Assembly (NCBI GenBank): GCA_035524495.1
Contig: DATKOR010000078.1
Span: 28,213 to 92,212, forward strand
Source: CAIKZZ01 sp035524495
Lineage (GTDB): Bacteria > Pseudomonadota > Gammaproteobacteria > Steroidobacterales > Steroidobacteraceae
DNA length: 64,000 bases
Direction of reading: 5' to 3'
Shown here: positions 24,467 through 34,220 of the stretch, piece after piece
Layout of the letters: every line of letters starts with the position of its first letter
Numbering within the stretch: the stretch's first letter is position 1
Program-made: the position numbers and the translations under genes
The notes under the pieces: model-generated
Database searches by the model: none
What the model saw: the letters and a program-made list of their open reading frames with translations, nothing else
What the model was told of the DNA's origin: nothing

Positions 24467-25948
24467 ATGACTGACACGCCCACGACCAGCGCCGCGCGCG
24501 AGCCGACGATCTTCGACCTGTCACGAGCCGGACGCACCGCGCAGGCGCAGCTGCCGCCCGCGCTCGCGGCCGAGGTCCCGGCCGAGCTGCGGCGCCGGCG
24601 CCGCCCGCTGCTGCCCGAGGTCTCGGAGCTGCAGGCCGTGCGCCACTACACGCGTCTCTCGCAGATGAACTTCTCGATCGACACGCAGTTCTACCCGCTC
24701 GGCTCGTGCACGATGAAGTACAACCCGCGCGGCTGCAATCAGTACGCGATGCTGCCGGAGTTCCTCGGGCGCCATCCGCTCGCGCCGGCAGCGCTTGGCC
24801 AAGGCGTGCTCGCGTGCCTGTTCGAGCTGCAGGAGATGCTGCGCGAGGTGACCGGCATGCAGGGCGTGTCGCTGACGCCGATGGCGGGGGCCCAGGGCGA
24901 GTTCGCGGGCGTGGCGATGATCCGCGCGTACCACCGCGCGCGCGGGGATCTCGCGCGCAACGAGATCATCGTGCCGGAGGCCGCGCACGGCACCAATCCC
25001 GCGACGGCCTCGATGTGTGGCATGAAGGTCATCGAGATCCCGTGCAACGCCGAGGGCGACTGCGACATCGAGGCGTTGCGCCGCGTCGTCGGCCCGGCGA
25101 CGGCCGGCATCATGCTGACCAACCCGTCGACGCTCGGCGTGTTCGAGCGCACGATCGCCGAGATCGCGACGCTGGTGCACGACGCGGGCGGGCTCCTCTA
25201 CTACGACGGCGCGAACCTGAACGCGATCCTCGGCAAGGTCCGGCCCGGCGACATGGGCTTCGATGTGATCCACATGAACCTGCACAAGACCTTCTCGACG
25301 CCGCACGGCGGCGGCGGACCGGGCGCGGGCGCCGTCGGCGTCGGGACGCGCCTGCTGCCGTACCTGCCGATCCCCGTCGTCGCTCGCGACGGCGGGCGCT
25401 ACCGCTGGCTCGACGAGCGCGACCTGCCGGAGTCGATCGGCCGCCTGTCGGGCTTCATGGGCAACGCCGGGGTGCTGCTGCGTGCCTACATTTATATGCG
25501 CATGGTCGGACGGGAGGGCATGCAGCGGATCGGTGAGTTCGCGACGCTGAACGCGAACTACCTGCTCGCGCGGCTGCGCCAGGCGGGCTTCGAGCCCGCG
25601 TATCCGACCCGGCGCGCAACGCACGAGTTCATCCTGACGATGAAGCGCGAGGCGCGCGAGCACGGTGCCACGGCCATGGATTTCGCCAAGCGTCTGCTTG
25701 ATTTCGGCTACCATGCGCCGACGACCTACTTCCCGCTGCTGGTGCCGGAGTGCCTGCTCATAGAGCCCACCGAGACCGAGGCCAAGGAGACCCTCGACGG
25801 CTTCGTCGAGGCGATGGTCGCGATCCAGCGCGAGGCCGCCGAGAATGTCGAGCGGCTCAAGGGCGCGCCGTACACGCTGCCGGTGCGGCGCCTCGATGAT
25901 GTGCGCGCCGCCAAGCACCTGGACCTGACCTGGAAGCCGGCCGCATGA
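24467..25948 (+). CDS. gcvPB: Glycine dehydrogenase (decarboxylating) subunit 2
   Basis: 493 residues, ATG preceded by GGGAGAGG. Motifs: HYTRLSQMNFSIDTQFYPLG, CTMKYNPR, EAAHGTNPATASMCG, and the PLP lysine K274 in HMNLHKTFSTPHGGGGPGAG. It provides the PLP site of the P protein. Its TGA stop overlaps the ATG of dgkA (ATGA, 25945-25948), so the diacylglycerol kinase gene is probably co-transcribed and perhaps translationally coupled. Confidence 0.96.
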   Translation: MTDTPTTSAAREPTIFDLSRAGRTAQAQLPPALAAEVPAELRRRRRPLLPEVSELQAVRHYTRLSQMNFSIDTQFYPLGSCTMKYNPRGCNQYAMLPEFLGRHPLAPAALGQGVLACLFELQEMLREVTGMQGVSLTPMAGAQGEFAGVAMIRAYHRARGDLARNEIIVPEAAHGTNPATASMCGMKVIEIPCNAEGDCDIEALRRVVGPATAGIMLTNPSTLGVFERTIAEIATLVHDAGGLLYYDGANLNAILGKVRPGDMGFDVIHMNLHKTFSTPHGGGGPGAGAVGVGTRLLPYLPIPVVARDGGRYRWLDERDLPESIGRLSGFMGNAGVLLRAYIYMRMVGREGMQRIGEFATLNANYLLARLRQAGFEPAYPTRRATHEFILTMKREAREHGATAMDFAKRLLDFGYHAPTTYFPLLVPECLLIEPTETEAKETLDGFVEAMVAIQREAAENVERLKGAPYTLPVRRLDDVRAAKHLDLTWKPAA

Positions 25949-26343
25949 ATGCTCCGGACGGGACGAGCGGCGCGGTGCGCCCCGGCACCAAGCCGCGCGG
26001 GGCGGTGCGGCTCTTCAAGGCCTTCGCCAACACCTGGAAGGGACTCGTCGGCTGCTGGCGCGAGGAGGAGGCGTTCCGCCAGGAGTGCCTGCTGACGATC
26101 CTCGTGGTGCCGGCAGGGCTGTGGTTCGGCAACTCGGGCGTCGAGCGCGTGCTGCTGGTCGGGCCGATGCTCGTGATCCTGATCGTCGAACTTCTCAACA
26201 GCGCGATCGAGACCGCGATCGACCGCATCGGCACGGAGCGGCATGCGCTCTCGGGCCTCGCCAAGGACCTCGGCTCCGCGGCGGTATTCATGTCGTTCGT
26301 GCTGCTGGCCTTGAACTGGGCGCTCGTGCTGCTCGGGCACTGA
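25945..26343 (+). CDS. dgkA: Diacylglycerol kinase (prokaryotic DgkA)
   Basis: 132 residues; an N-terminal soluble segment followed by three membrane helices. The catalytic block is ELLNSAIETAIDRIGTERH, followed by KDLGSAAVF, diagnostic of the small membrane-embedded DgkA family, which phosphorylates diacylglycerol to recycle it into phospholipid. The start overlaps the gcvPB stop. The connection with glycine cleavage is probably only transcriptional. Confidence 0.93.
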   Translation: MNAPDGTSGAVRPGTKPRGAVRLFKAFANTWKGLVGCWREEEAFRQECLLTILVVPAGLWFGNSGVERVLLVGPMLVILIVELLNSAIETAIDRIGTERHALSGLAKDLGSAAVFMSFVLLALNWALVLLGH

Positions 26344-26440
26344 AGGGTTCCCCCGACATCCGTCACGTTCCGTGTGCGAGCGGCTGGCGGCGCGCCCCGC
26401 CGGCCGGTATGGTGGCCGCGTTCTCGGGAGGCCCGCTTCG

Positions 26441-27373
26441 ATGACAGTGATGATCTGCGGTTCGCTCGCCTACGACACCGTCATGGTGTTCGACGGGCGC
26501 TTCAAGGAGCACATCCTGCCGGACCGCATCCACATGCTCTCGGTGGCGTTCCTCGTGCCGCAGCTGCGCCGCAACTACGGCGGCGTCGCCGGCAACATCG
26601 CCTTCAACCTGGGCCTGCTGGGTGTCAAGAGCCAGGTGCTCGCGACCGTTGGCGATGACTTCGATCCTTATGAAACCTGGATGCGCCGGCGCGGTCTGAG
26701 CACCGAGTACGTGCGGCGGATCGCCGACACCTATACGGCGCAGGCCTTCATTACGACCGACCTCGACGACAACCAGATCACCGCGTTCCACCCGGGTGCG
26801 ATGCAGCACTCCGGCGAGCTTGACGTGCCGGTGGGGGCCGGGATCGCGCTGGCGCTCGTCGGCCCCGACAGCCGCGACGGCATGATCCGCCACGCGGAGC
26901 AGTTCGCCGCGGCCGGCATCCCGTTCATCTTCGACGTCGGCCAGGGCCTGCCGATGTTCAGCGGCGCCGAGCTTGCGCGCTTCATCGAGCAGGCGAGCTG
27001 GGTCATCGTCAACGACTACGAGGGCCAGCTGATCCAGGATCGCACCGGCCTCGCGCCGGAGGCGATCGCGGCGCGCTGCCGCGCCTACGTCGTGACGCGC
27101 GGCGGGGAGGGCTCACGGATCTACGCCGACGGCGCTCTCACCGAGATTCCGGCGGTGCGCGCCGAGCGCGTCGTGGACCCGACCGGCTGCGGCGACGCCT
27201 ATCGCGCCGGATTCATCTATGGGCTGACGCGCGGCTTCGACTGGCCGACGACCGGCCGTCTCGCCTCGCTGATCGGCGCGATCAAGGTCGCGCACCACGG
27301 CACGCAGTCGCACCACTTCACGCTCGCCGAGATCGGCGAGCGCTTCCATACCGCCTTCGGCTACCGCTTTTGA
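26441..27373 (+). CDS. PfkB-family carbohydrate/nucleoside kinase (adenosine-kinase-like)
   Basis: 310 residues from ATG at 26441 (GGGAGG upstream). N-terminal ICGSLAYDTVMVFDGRF and GGVAGNIAFNLGLLG, and C-terminal anion-hole/catalytic motif DPTGCGDAYRAGF with the base aspartate, mark the ribokinase/PfkB fold. The branch usually annotated as adenosine kinase or carbohydrate kinase in Gammaproteobacteria has this opening sequence. Substrate not certain. Its TGA overlaps the TTG that could start the following protease gene. Confidence 0.88.
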   Translation: MTVMICGSLAYDTVMVFDGRFKEHILPDRIHMLSVAFLVPQLRRNYGGVAGNIAFNLGLLGVKSQVLATVGDDFDPYETWMRRRGLSTEYVRRIADTYTAQAFITTDLDDNQITAFHPGAMQHSGELDVPVGAGIALALVGPDSRDGMIRHAEQFAAAGIPFIFDVGQGLPMFSGAELARFIEQASWVIVNDYEGQLIQDRTGLAPEAIAARCRAYVVTRGGEGSRIYADGALTEIPAVRAERVVDPTGCGDAYRAGFIYGLTRGFDWPTTGRLASLIGAIKVAHHGTQSHHFTLAEIGERFHTAFGYRF

Positions 27374-27390
27374 GCGCCTCGAGCGGCCCG

Positions 27391-30255
27391 ATGCGGTTTA
27401 GGGACCTCGCGCGCGTCGCGCTGCTGGCGTTGCTCGGCGTCGCGGCGGGCGGGGCCGGCGCCGAGACCTCGGCGGTGCACGCCGAGGTGGCTGCGCCCGC
27501 GCCGGCGGCGCCGGACACCGTCGAGGAGCGGCCCGAGTGGGCGCGCACGCTCGAGCGCATCGCCAACGGCGTCGTCGCGATCCAGCTCGACGAAACGCGC
27601 GCGTTCGACACCGAGTGGAACACCTCGGCGCAGGCGACCGGCTTCGTCGTCGACGCCAAGCGCGGCCTGATCCTCACGAACCGCCACGTCGTGACGCCGG
27701 GACCGGTGACCGCGCAGGCGGTGTTCATGAACCGCGAGGAAGTGCAGCTCTACCCGGTCTACCGCGACCCGGTCCACGACTTCGGCATCTACCGCTACGA
27801 CCCCGCCAAGCTCAAGTTCATCCAGCCGCAGCAGATCCCGCTCGCGCCCGAGGCGGCGAAGATCGGCACCGAGATCCGCGTGGTCGGCAACGACGCCGGC
27901 GAGCAGCTGTCGATCCTCGCCGGAACGCTCGCGCGACTCGATCGCGACGCGCCGGCCTACGGCGTCGGCAAGTACAACGACTTCAACACCTTCTATTACC
28001 AGGCCGCGTCCAGCACCTCCGGCGGCTCCTCGGGCTCGCCGGTGCTCGATGTCAAGGGCCGAGCGGTCGCGCTCAACGCGGGGGGGTCGAGCCAGGCGGC
28101 CTCGAGCTTCTACCTGCCGCTTGACCGGGTGGTGCGCGCGCTGAAGCTGATCCAGGACGGCAAGCCGGTTTCGCGCGGCACGCTCGAGATCGTGTTCGAG
28201 TACACGCCCTACGACGAGCTGCGCCGGCTCGGCCTCAAGCCCGACACCGAGGCGGACGTGCGCCGCGCGTTCCCGAGGCAGGTCGGCATGCTGGTCGTCA
28301 AGGAAGTCCAGCGCGGCTCGGCCAGCGACGGCGTGCTCGAACCCGGCGACGTGCTGGTGCGGATCGACGGGCGCTACGTCACCGAGTTCCTGACGCTCGA
28401 GTCGATTCTCGACGACTCGGTGGGGCACAGCGTGCGGCTCGAGGTGCAGCGCGGCGGCCAGGTGCTGACCCGCGAACTCCCGGTCGAGGACCTGCACGCC
28501 ATCACGCCGGACGAGTACCTGGAGTTCGGCGACGCGGTCGTCAACCGGCTCTCCTACCAGATGGCACGGCACCTCAACGTGCCGATCAGGGGCGTCTACG
28601 TCGCGAACCCGGGCTACGTGTTCGGCGCCGCCGGAGTTCCGCGCGGCGCCGTGCTGACGGCCTTCAACGGCAAGTCGCTCAAGGACCTCGACGACTTCGA
28701 GAAGGTGCTTGCCGACCTCGCGCAGGGCGACCGCGCGACGGTGCGATTCTTCACGCTCGAGGACACGCGCTCGCAGCAGGTACGCGTCGTGCGCATCGAC
28801 CGCCAGTGGTTTCCGGCGCAGCGCTGCAAGCGCGACGACGTCCGCGGCTACTGGCCGTGCCGCACGCTCGATCCGGGGCCGCCGCCGACACCGCCGCAGC
28901 CGGCGAGCACGACGTTCGGCGCGAGCGGCGATGCGCGCGCCGACAAGATCGCGCCGTCGCTGGTCGTCATCAACTTCGACATGCCGTACTCGGTGTCGGG
29001 CGTGACCGAGCGCAGCTACCGCGGGACGGGCGTCGTCGTAGACGCGGCGCGCGGCCTGATCGTGACCGACCGCAACACGGTGCCGGTCGCGCTCGGCGAC
29101 GTGCGCCTGACCTTCGCCGGCACCATCGAGGTGCCGGGGCGCGTCGAGTACATCCATCCGCTGCACAACCTCGCGGTGATCTCCTACGACCCGGCGCTGA
29201 TCGGCACCACGCCGGTGCGGGCGGCGCGCTTCTCGACCAAGGAGCTCGCGCCTGGCGACGACGTCTGGGTCGTGGGACTGCGAGCCGACCAGCGCCTCGC
29301 GGCGCTCGAGAGCAAGGTCGCGGCGGTCGAGCCCGCGCAGTTCCCGCTGTCGCGGACGCTCGCGTTTCGCGACTCGAACCTCGAGGTCGTGACGCTGGTC
29401 AACGGACCGACCGATTTCGACGGCGTGATCGCCGACAAGTCCGGCGACGTGCGCGCGCTGTGGTCGAGCTTCGCGTTCGACAGCGGCCGCGAGCTGCAGC
29501 AGCAGAACTTCGGCGTCCCGGCCGAGGTCGTGACCGCGATGCTCGACGTCGTGCGCAGCGGCCGCCCGCTGCGGTCGCTCGAGGCGGAGCTGCAGACGGT
29601 GCCGTTGTCGGTCGCGCGCAAGATGGGCCTCAACGACGACTGGGTGCGGCGGATCGAGGCCCACAGTCCCGGGCGGCGCCAGGTGCTCGGCGTCGGCCGC
29701 CTGGTCGCGGGCTCGCCGGCTGCCGAGCAGTTGCAGACCGGCGACCTGTTGCTCGCGATCGATGGCGTCGTCGTCAACCGCTTCCGCGAGGTCGACCAGG
29801 CCTCGCAGCGGCCGATGGTCCGGGTGACGGTATGGCGCAACGGCGCCGAGCTCAGCCTCGAGGTTGCGACCGCAGCGCTGGGCGGTGGCGACATCGACCG
29901 GATTCTCGTCTGGGCCGGTGCGATCCTGCAGGCCCCGCACCGGGCGCTCGCGGCGCAGCGCGGCGTCGCGCCGAACGGCGTGTTCGTCGCCTTCTTCCTC
30001 TACGGCTCGCCGGCGACGCGCTACGGGCTGTGGGCCGGGCGGCGCATCGTCGAGGTCGACGGCAAGGCGACGCCCGACCTCGATGCGTTCCTCGCGGCGG
30101 TCGGCGGCAAGGAAGACCGCGCATCGCTCAGGCTTCGGACCGTCACCTGGAACAACTCGGTCGAGGTCATCACGCTCAAGCTCGACAAGAAGTACTGGCC
30201 GACCTACGAGCTGCGGCGCGGGCCGGGCGGCTGGGAGCGGCGCTTGCTCGACTAG
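27391..30255 (+). CDS. HtrA/Nma111-like serine protease with two protease domains, the second degenerate
   Basis: 954 residues from ATG at 27391, which begins a signal peptide (LARVALLALLGVAAGGAGA); a TTG at 27370 overlapping the kinase stop is an alternative. The first trypsin-like domain has H99 (TNRHVV), D130 (HDFGIYRYD) and S214 (TSGGSSGSPV), a full triad. PDZ domains follow (for example VQRGSASDGVLEPGDVLVRIDG). A second protease-like domain from about residue 520 begins GTGVVVDAARGLIVTDRNTVP, where the His position is lost, and no GxSG is seen; further PDZ-like segments end the protein. This double plan is that of eukaryotic Nma111/Ynm3 rather than of the ~450-residue DegP. Probably a periplasmic quality-control protease. 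Confidence 0.85.
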   Translation: MRFRDLARVALLALLGVAAGGAGAETSAVHAEVAAPAPAAPDTVEERPEWARTLERIANGVVAIQLDETRAFDTEWNTSAQATGFVVDAKRGLILTNRHVVTPGPVTAQAVFMNREEVQLYPVYRDPVHDFGIYRYDPAKLKFIQPQQIPLAPEAAKIGTEIRVVGNDAGEQLSILAGTLARLDRDAPAYGVGKYNDFNTFYYQAASSTSGGSSGSPVLDVKGRAVALNAGGSSQAASSFYLPLDRVVRALKLIQDGKPVSRGTLEIVFEYTPYDELRRLGLKPDTEADVRRAFPRQVGMLVVKEVQRGSASDGVLEPGDVLVRIDGRYVTEFLTLESILDDSVGHSVRLEVQRGGQVLTRELPVEDLHAITPDEYLEFGDAVVNRLSYQMARHLNVPIRGVYVANPGYVFGAAGVPRGAVLTAFNGKSLKDLDDFEKVLADLAQGDRATVRFFTLEDTRSQQVRVVRIDRQWFPAQRCKRDDVRGYWPCRTLDPGPPPTPPQPASTTFGASGDARADKIAPSLVVINFDMPYSVSGVTERSYRGTGVVVDAARGLIVTDRNTVPVALGDVRLTFAGTIEVPGRVEYIHPLHNLAVISYDPALIGTTPVRAARFSTKELAPGDDVWVVGLRADQRLAALESKVAAVEPAQFPLSRTLAFRDSNLEVVTLVNGPTDFDGVIADKSGDVRALWSSFAFDSGRELQQQNFGVPAEVVTAMLDVVRSGRPLRSLEAELQTVPLSVARKMGLNDDWVRRIEAHSPGRRQVLGVGRLVAGSPAAEQLQTGDLLLAIDGVVVNRFREVDQASQRPMVRVTVWRNGAELSLEVATAALGGGDIDRILVWAGAILQAPHRALAAQRGVAPNGVFVAFFLYGSPATRYGLWAGRRIVEVDGKATPDLDAFLAAVGGKEDRASLRLRTVTWNNSVEVITLKLDKKYWPTYELRRGPGGWERRLLD

Positions 30256-30359
30256 GCCCGGCGGCCGGCCGCGCGGCCGCCACCGGCGGGCGTGACGTGG
30301 TCGGTTGCCGCGGGGGCCGCCACTCTTTAACTTGAGGCCACAGCGCGCGAATTCTGGCC

Positions 30360-31376
30360 GTGATTCCCGATCCCTCCACCCAGTTCGAGTTGTTCACAGC
30401 GGGCGCGACGGATGCCGACCTGATCGGCACGGCGCCGCCGCCCGCGGACCTGGCCGCGGCTGCGGCGCAGCTGCCGCCGGGACTGCGCCTCGGGACCTCG
30501 AGCTGGTCGTTTCCGGGCTGGGCCGGCATCGTCTACGCGAACCGCGTCGGCGAGCAGCTGCTCGCGCGCCAGGGACTCGGCGCCTACGCGCGGCACCCGC
30601 TGTTGCGCGCCGTCAGCCTCGACCGCACCTTCTACGCGCCGCTCTCGGCCGACGAGTTGCGCGACTATGCGCGGATGGTCCCGCCGGAGTTTCGCTTCGT
30701 CGTCAAGGCGCACGCGGCGCTGACGACGCCGATCGACCGCCAGGCACGCAACGTCGCCGTGACGCCGGACGTCGATCGCTTCCTCGATCTGTCGTATGCG
30801 CTCGAGCGGGTCGTCGGGCCCGCGGTCGAGGGCCTCGGCGAGCGGCTCGGCGCGTTGCTGTTTCAGTTCCCGCCGCTCGGCCTGCCGTACGCGCGCGATC
30901 CGCAGCTGTTCGCGCAGGCGCTCGGCGCATTCCTCGACGCCCTGCCGCGCGGACCGCAGTACGCGGTCGAGCTGCGCAACCGCGAGATGCTGTCGCCCGC
31001 CTACAGCGATGCGCTGGCACGCAACGGCGTCACCCACTGCTTCAACGTCCACCCGCGCATGCCCGGCGTGCTTGAGCAGGCCGAGATCCTCGGCGAGAGC
31101 GCATGGCTGTCGGGCACGGTCGTCTTGCGCTGGATGCTGCATCCGCAGCAGGACTACGAGGCCGCGCGCGAGCGCTACTTCCCCTTCGACCGCATCGTCG
31201 ACCCCGATCCCGCCAACCGCGCGGCCGTCGCGGCGCTGCTCGCGCGGATCCTCGGCTGTGGCAACGAGGCGATCGTCATCGCGAACAACAAGGCCGAGGG
31301 CTGCGCCCCGCTGACGCTGTTCGGGCTCACCCGCGAGCTCGAGCGCCGCGCGCGCGAGAGCGTGCCCGCGGCATGA
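30360..31376 (+). CDS. DUF72 family protein
   Basis: 338 residues from a GTG start at 30360. DUF72 (YecE-like) landmarks: LRLGTSSWSFPGWAGIVY near residue 42, FRFVVKAH, and IVIANNKAEGCAPLTL near the C-terminus. It is a TIM-barrel family without an established reaction. It overlaps the threonylcarbamoyl-AMP synthase gene by ATGA at 31373-31376, so the two are co-translated. The first 35 residues before the domain are Ala/Pro-rich. Confidence 0.83.
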   Translation: MIPDPSTQFELFTAGATDADLIGTAPPPADLAAAAAQLPPGLRLGTSSWSFPGWAGIVYANRVGEQLLARQGLGAYARHPLLRAVSLDRTFYAPLSADELRDYARMVPPEFRFVVKAHAALTTPIDRQARNVAVTPDVDRFLDLSYALERVVGPAVEGLGERLGALLFQFPPLGLPYARDPQLFAQALGAFLDALPRGPQYAVELRNREMLSPAYSDALARNGVTHCFNVHPRMPGVLEQAEILGESAWLSGTVVLRWMLHPQQDYEAARERYFPFDRIVDPDPANRAAVAALLARILGCGNEAIVIANNKAEGCAPLTLFGLTRELERRARESVPAA

Positions 31377-32332
31377 CGGCGAGCGCCGACATCGCGCACG
31401 CGGTGTCGCTGCTGCGCGCCGGGGAGCTCGTGGCCTTCCCGACCGAGACGGTCTACGGGCTCGGTGCCGACGCCCGCAACGCCGGCGCAATCGCCCGGAT
31501 CTACGCGCTCAAGCGCCGGCCGAGCGGGCACCCGCTGATCGTGCACCTTGCGGCAGCGACGGCGCTGCCGGCCTGGGCGCGGCAGGTGCCAGTGGCGGCC
31601 GATCGTCTGGCGCGCCGCTTCTGGCCGGGCCCGCTGACGCTGATCCTGCCGCGCGCCGCCGGCGTCGCCGACGCGCTGACCGGCGGCCAGGACAGTGTTG
31701 GCCTGCGCGTCCCGGCGCACCCGCTCGCGCAGGCGTTGCTCGTGGCGTTCGGCGACGGCATTGCCGCGCCGTCCGCGAACCGCTACGGCCGGGTGAGCCC
31801 GACGAGCGCGGCGCACGTGCGCGAGGAGTTCGGCGGCGAGACGCCGTTCGTGCTCGACGGCGGCGAGTGCGCCGTCGGGCTCGAGTCGACGATCGTGAGC
31901 TTTGTCGGTGAGCCCCTGCTGGTGCGCCCGGGCGGCATCTCGCTGCCCGAGATCGAGGCCGTCATCGGGCCGCTGCGGCGCGCCGCGGACGGGGAGGGCC
32001 CGCGTGCGCCCGGCACGACGCGCGCCCACTACGCGCCGGCCACGCGTCTGACGATTGTCGCACCGGAGGCTCTCGAGGCGGCGGCGGGGCCGCGCAGCGC
32101 CGTGCTCGCGCGGCGGGCGCGGCCGGCCGGCTACGCCGGCGCCCTGTGGCTCGACGGCGGCGAGGACCCTGCGCGCTACGCGCACGACCTCTACGCCAAC
32201 CTGCGCCGCCTCGACCACGCGGCCGCCGATGCAATCGTCGTCGAGGCCGTGCCCGCCGATGAGCGGTGGGACGCGGTGCGCGACCGCCTGCGGCGCGCCG
32301 CCGCCGCTTGCGGCGCCGAGGATTCGGCCTAG
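31373..32332 (+). CDS. L-threonylcarbamoyladenylate synthase, Sua5 type
   Basis: 319 residues, ATG overlapping the previous stop. The YrdC domain shows FPTETVYGLGADARN, KRRPSGHPLIVH, FWPGPLTLIL and PSANRYGRVSPT with GLESTIVSF and LVRPGGIS. The extra C-terminal ~110 residues with APGTTRAHYAP match the Sua5 domain. It makes threonylcarbamoyl-AMP for tRNA t6A37. Cytoplasmic and essential in most bacteria. Confidence 0.93.
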   Translation: MTASADIAHAVSLLRAGELVAFPTETVYGLGADARNAGAIARIYALKRRPSGHPLIVHLAAATALPAWARQVPVAADRLARRFWPGPLTLILPRAAGVADALTGGQDSVGLRVPAHPLAQALLVAFGDGIAAPSANRYGRVSPTSAAHVREEFGGETPFVLDGGECAVGLESTIVSFVGEPLLVRPGGISLPEIEAVIGPLRRAADGEGPRAPGTTRAHYAPATRLTIVAPEALEAAAGPRSAVLARRARPAGYAGALWLDGGEDPARYAHDLYANLRRLDHAAADAIVVEAVPADERWDAVRDRLRRAAAACGAEDSA

Positions 32333-32363
32333 AATCCGCGCCTCCTCTTCCGGGAGTCTCAGC

Positions 32364-33578
32364 GTGCCGAAGCTCGCCACGTCCGTCCGCCATCGCGATC
32401 CGTCACCGGCGACGCGACTGGCCGCGCCCTACACGCGAGCCGATCTCGAGGCGCTGGTCGCGCGCTACGGATCGCCGCTGATGCTGATCGACTGCGACGT
32501 GATCCGCGCCCAGTACCGGCGCCTGCAGGCCGCGCTGCCGGGCGTCGACATCCACTACGCCCTGAAGCCGCTGCCGGACGCCGCGGTCGTCACGGCACTG
32601 AAGGGCATCGGCGGCTGCTTCGATCTTGCGAGTAGCGGCGAGGTCGAGCTCGTGCGCGCCGCCGGCGTCGCGCCGGAGCGCTGCATCCACACGCACCCGA
32701 ACAAGCGCGACACCGACATCCGCGACGCGCTGCGGTTCGGCATCCGGACCTTCGTCGCCGACAACGTCGACGAGCTCGGCAAGTTCGTCCGCCACCGGCG
32801 CCGGGTCGGCGTGCTGCTCAGGGTCGCCTTCAGCGCCGAGGACGCCCTCGTCGACCTGTCGCGCAAGTTCGGCTGCGACATCGGCGCCGTGCCGCAGCTG
32901 CTCGCCGTCGCACGTCGGCTCGGCGTGCCGATCGCCGGCTTCTCGTTCCACGTCGGCTCGCAGACGCCGACCCCCGCGATGCACGTCCAGGCCATCGAGG
33001 CCTGCGGGCGGCTGATCGAGGCGGCCCGCGCCGCCGGCCACGAGCACGTGACGACGCTCGACATCGGGGGCGGCTTCCCCATTGACTACCGCGAGCGCGT
33101 GATGCCGATCGAGGAGTTCTGCGCGCCGATCCGCGCGGCGCTCGAGAAGCTTCCGCCGCGGCTGCGCATCCTCGCCGAGCCCGGCCGCTTCATCGCGGGG
33201 CCCGCGGGCACCTGCGTCGCCACCGTGGTCGGCCGGGCCGAGCGCGACGGCCGCTGGTGGTACTACCTCGACGACGGCCTGTACGGGTCCTTCAGCGGGC
33301 AGCTGTTCGACCACGCGCGCTACCCGGTCGCGGCGCTGCGCGAGGACGGGCCGCGGCTGCCGGCGGTGCTCGCCGGACCGACCTGCGACAGCATCGACGT
33401 CATCGACGATCACCTCGCGCTGCCGCTGCTCGAGGCCGGCGACCTGATCGTCGGCCGCCAGATGGGCGCGTACACGAGCGCCTGCGCCACGGACTTCAAC
33501 TTCATCAAGCGCGCGCGGATCGTCGCGCTCAACCTCGACCCGCTGGACGCGACCGGCGTCACAATCGCGGCATCCTAG
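32364..33578 (+). CDS. Alanine-racemase-fold PLP decarboxylase (ornithine/lysine/diaminopimelate type)
   Basis: 404 residues from GTG with GGGAG upstream. PLP lysine is in IHYALKPLP, the phosphate/glycine loop in IGGGFPIDY, HVGSQ for substrate, EPGRFIAGPAG, and the second-subunit cysteine-aspartate motif GPTCDSIDV. The last motif with CDS favours ornithine/lysine decarboxylase over diaminopimelate decarboxylase. Product would be putrescine or cadaverine, relating it to the agmatinase and PuuB-like oxidase in the window. Start GTG is 31 bases after the Sua5 stop. Confidence 0.9.
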   Translation: MPKLATSVRHRDPSPATRLAAPYTRADLEALVARYGSPLMLIDCDVIRAQYRRLQAALPGVDIHYALKPLPDAAVVTALKGIGGCFDLASSGEVELVRAAGVAPERCIHTHPNKRDTDIRDALRFGIRTFVADNVDELGKFVRHRRRVGVLLRVAFSAEDALVDLSRKFGCDIGAVPQLLAVARRLGVPIAGFSFHVGSQTPTPAMHVQAIEACGRLIEAARAAGHEHVTTLDIGGGFPIDYRERVMPIEEFCAPIRAALEKLPPRLRILAEPGRFIAGPAGTCVATVVGRAERDGRWWYYLDDGLYGSFSGQLFDHARYPVAALREDGPRLPAVLAGPTCDSIDVIDDHLALPLLEAGDLIVGRQMGAYTSACATDFNFIKRARIVALNLDPLDATGVTIAAS

Positions 33579-33626
33579 CCGCGGCGCTTGCTTGAGTTTC
33601 GTGTGCCGCTCAACCACACTCGGCCC

Positions 33627-34196
33627 ATGGTCCGCGATCACCACTCCCGGCTGAACCGGCGCGCGGCGCTCAGGGCGCTCGGCCTCGGCGGCGCGGGCGC
33701 GCTCGCCTGCCTCGCGGCGCCGCGCCGGGCGCGCGCCGATGAGTCCGCGAACCGCCAACTCGTGCTGCACAACACGCACACGCTCGAGTCGTTGCGCGTC
33801 ACGTACTGCGCCGGCGGCTGCTATGACGGCAGCGCGCTCGCCGACGTCAACCGGGTGCTGCGCGACCACCGCAACGGCGCCATCCACCCGATCGACCCCG
33901 CGCTGCTCGACGTCCTGCACGGAGTCGCGAGCCGCTGCGGGCGCGACGCGGAGTTCGAGGTGATCTCGGGCTATCGCTCGCCGGAGAGCAACGCGGCCAT
34001 GCATGCGCGCTCGAGCGGCGTCGCGGCCCACAGCCTGCACATGGAGGGTCGCGCCATCGACGTGCGGCTCGTAGGCTGCGACCTCGCGCGGCTGCGCGAC
34101 GCCGGACTTGAGCTCGCGGCCGGCGGCGTCGGCTACTACCGCGGTCCGCAGTTCGTGCACCTCGACACCGGGCGCGTCCGCACCTGGGTCGGCTGA
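33627..34196 (+). CDS. DUF882 / YcbK (MepK)-like peptidoglycan peptidase, Tat-exported
   Basis: 189 residues from ATG at 33627; a TTG further upstream is open but the export signal begins after this ATG. The N-terminus carries a twin-arginine-like signal NRRAALRALGLGGAGAL and AxA-type cleavage (RARAD). M15-like metal motifs follow: SGYRSPESN, GVAAHSLHMEGRAIDV and QFVHLDTG. Members trim peptidoglycan crosslinks; E. coli MepK is the characterised relative. Periplasmic. Function by family only. Confidence 0.87.
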   Translation: MVRDHHSRLNRRAALRALGLGGAGALACLAAPRRARADESANRQLVLHNTHTLESLRVTYCAGGCYDGSALADVNRVLRDHRNGAIHPIDPALLDVLHGVASRCGRDAEFEVISGYRSPESNAAMHARSSGVAAHSLHMEGRAIDVRLVGCDLARLRDAGLELAAGGVGYYRGPQFVHLDTGRVRTWVG

Positions 34197-34220
34197 GGCG
34201 AGCCCGCGCCTTCCGCCGCG

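Noticed and set aside
30256..30359. GGCGGCC/GGCCGCC inverted repeat after the protease gene
   Set aside because: Palindromes made only of G and C are frequent in this composition, and no T-tract follows, so I do not call a terminator.
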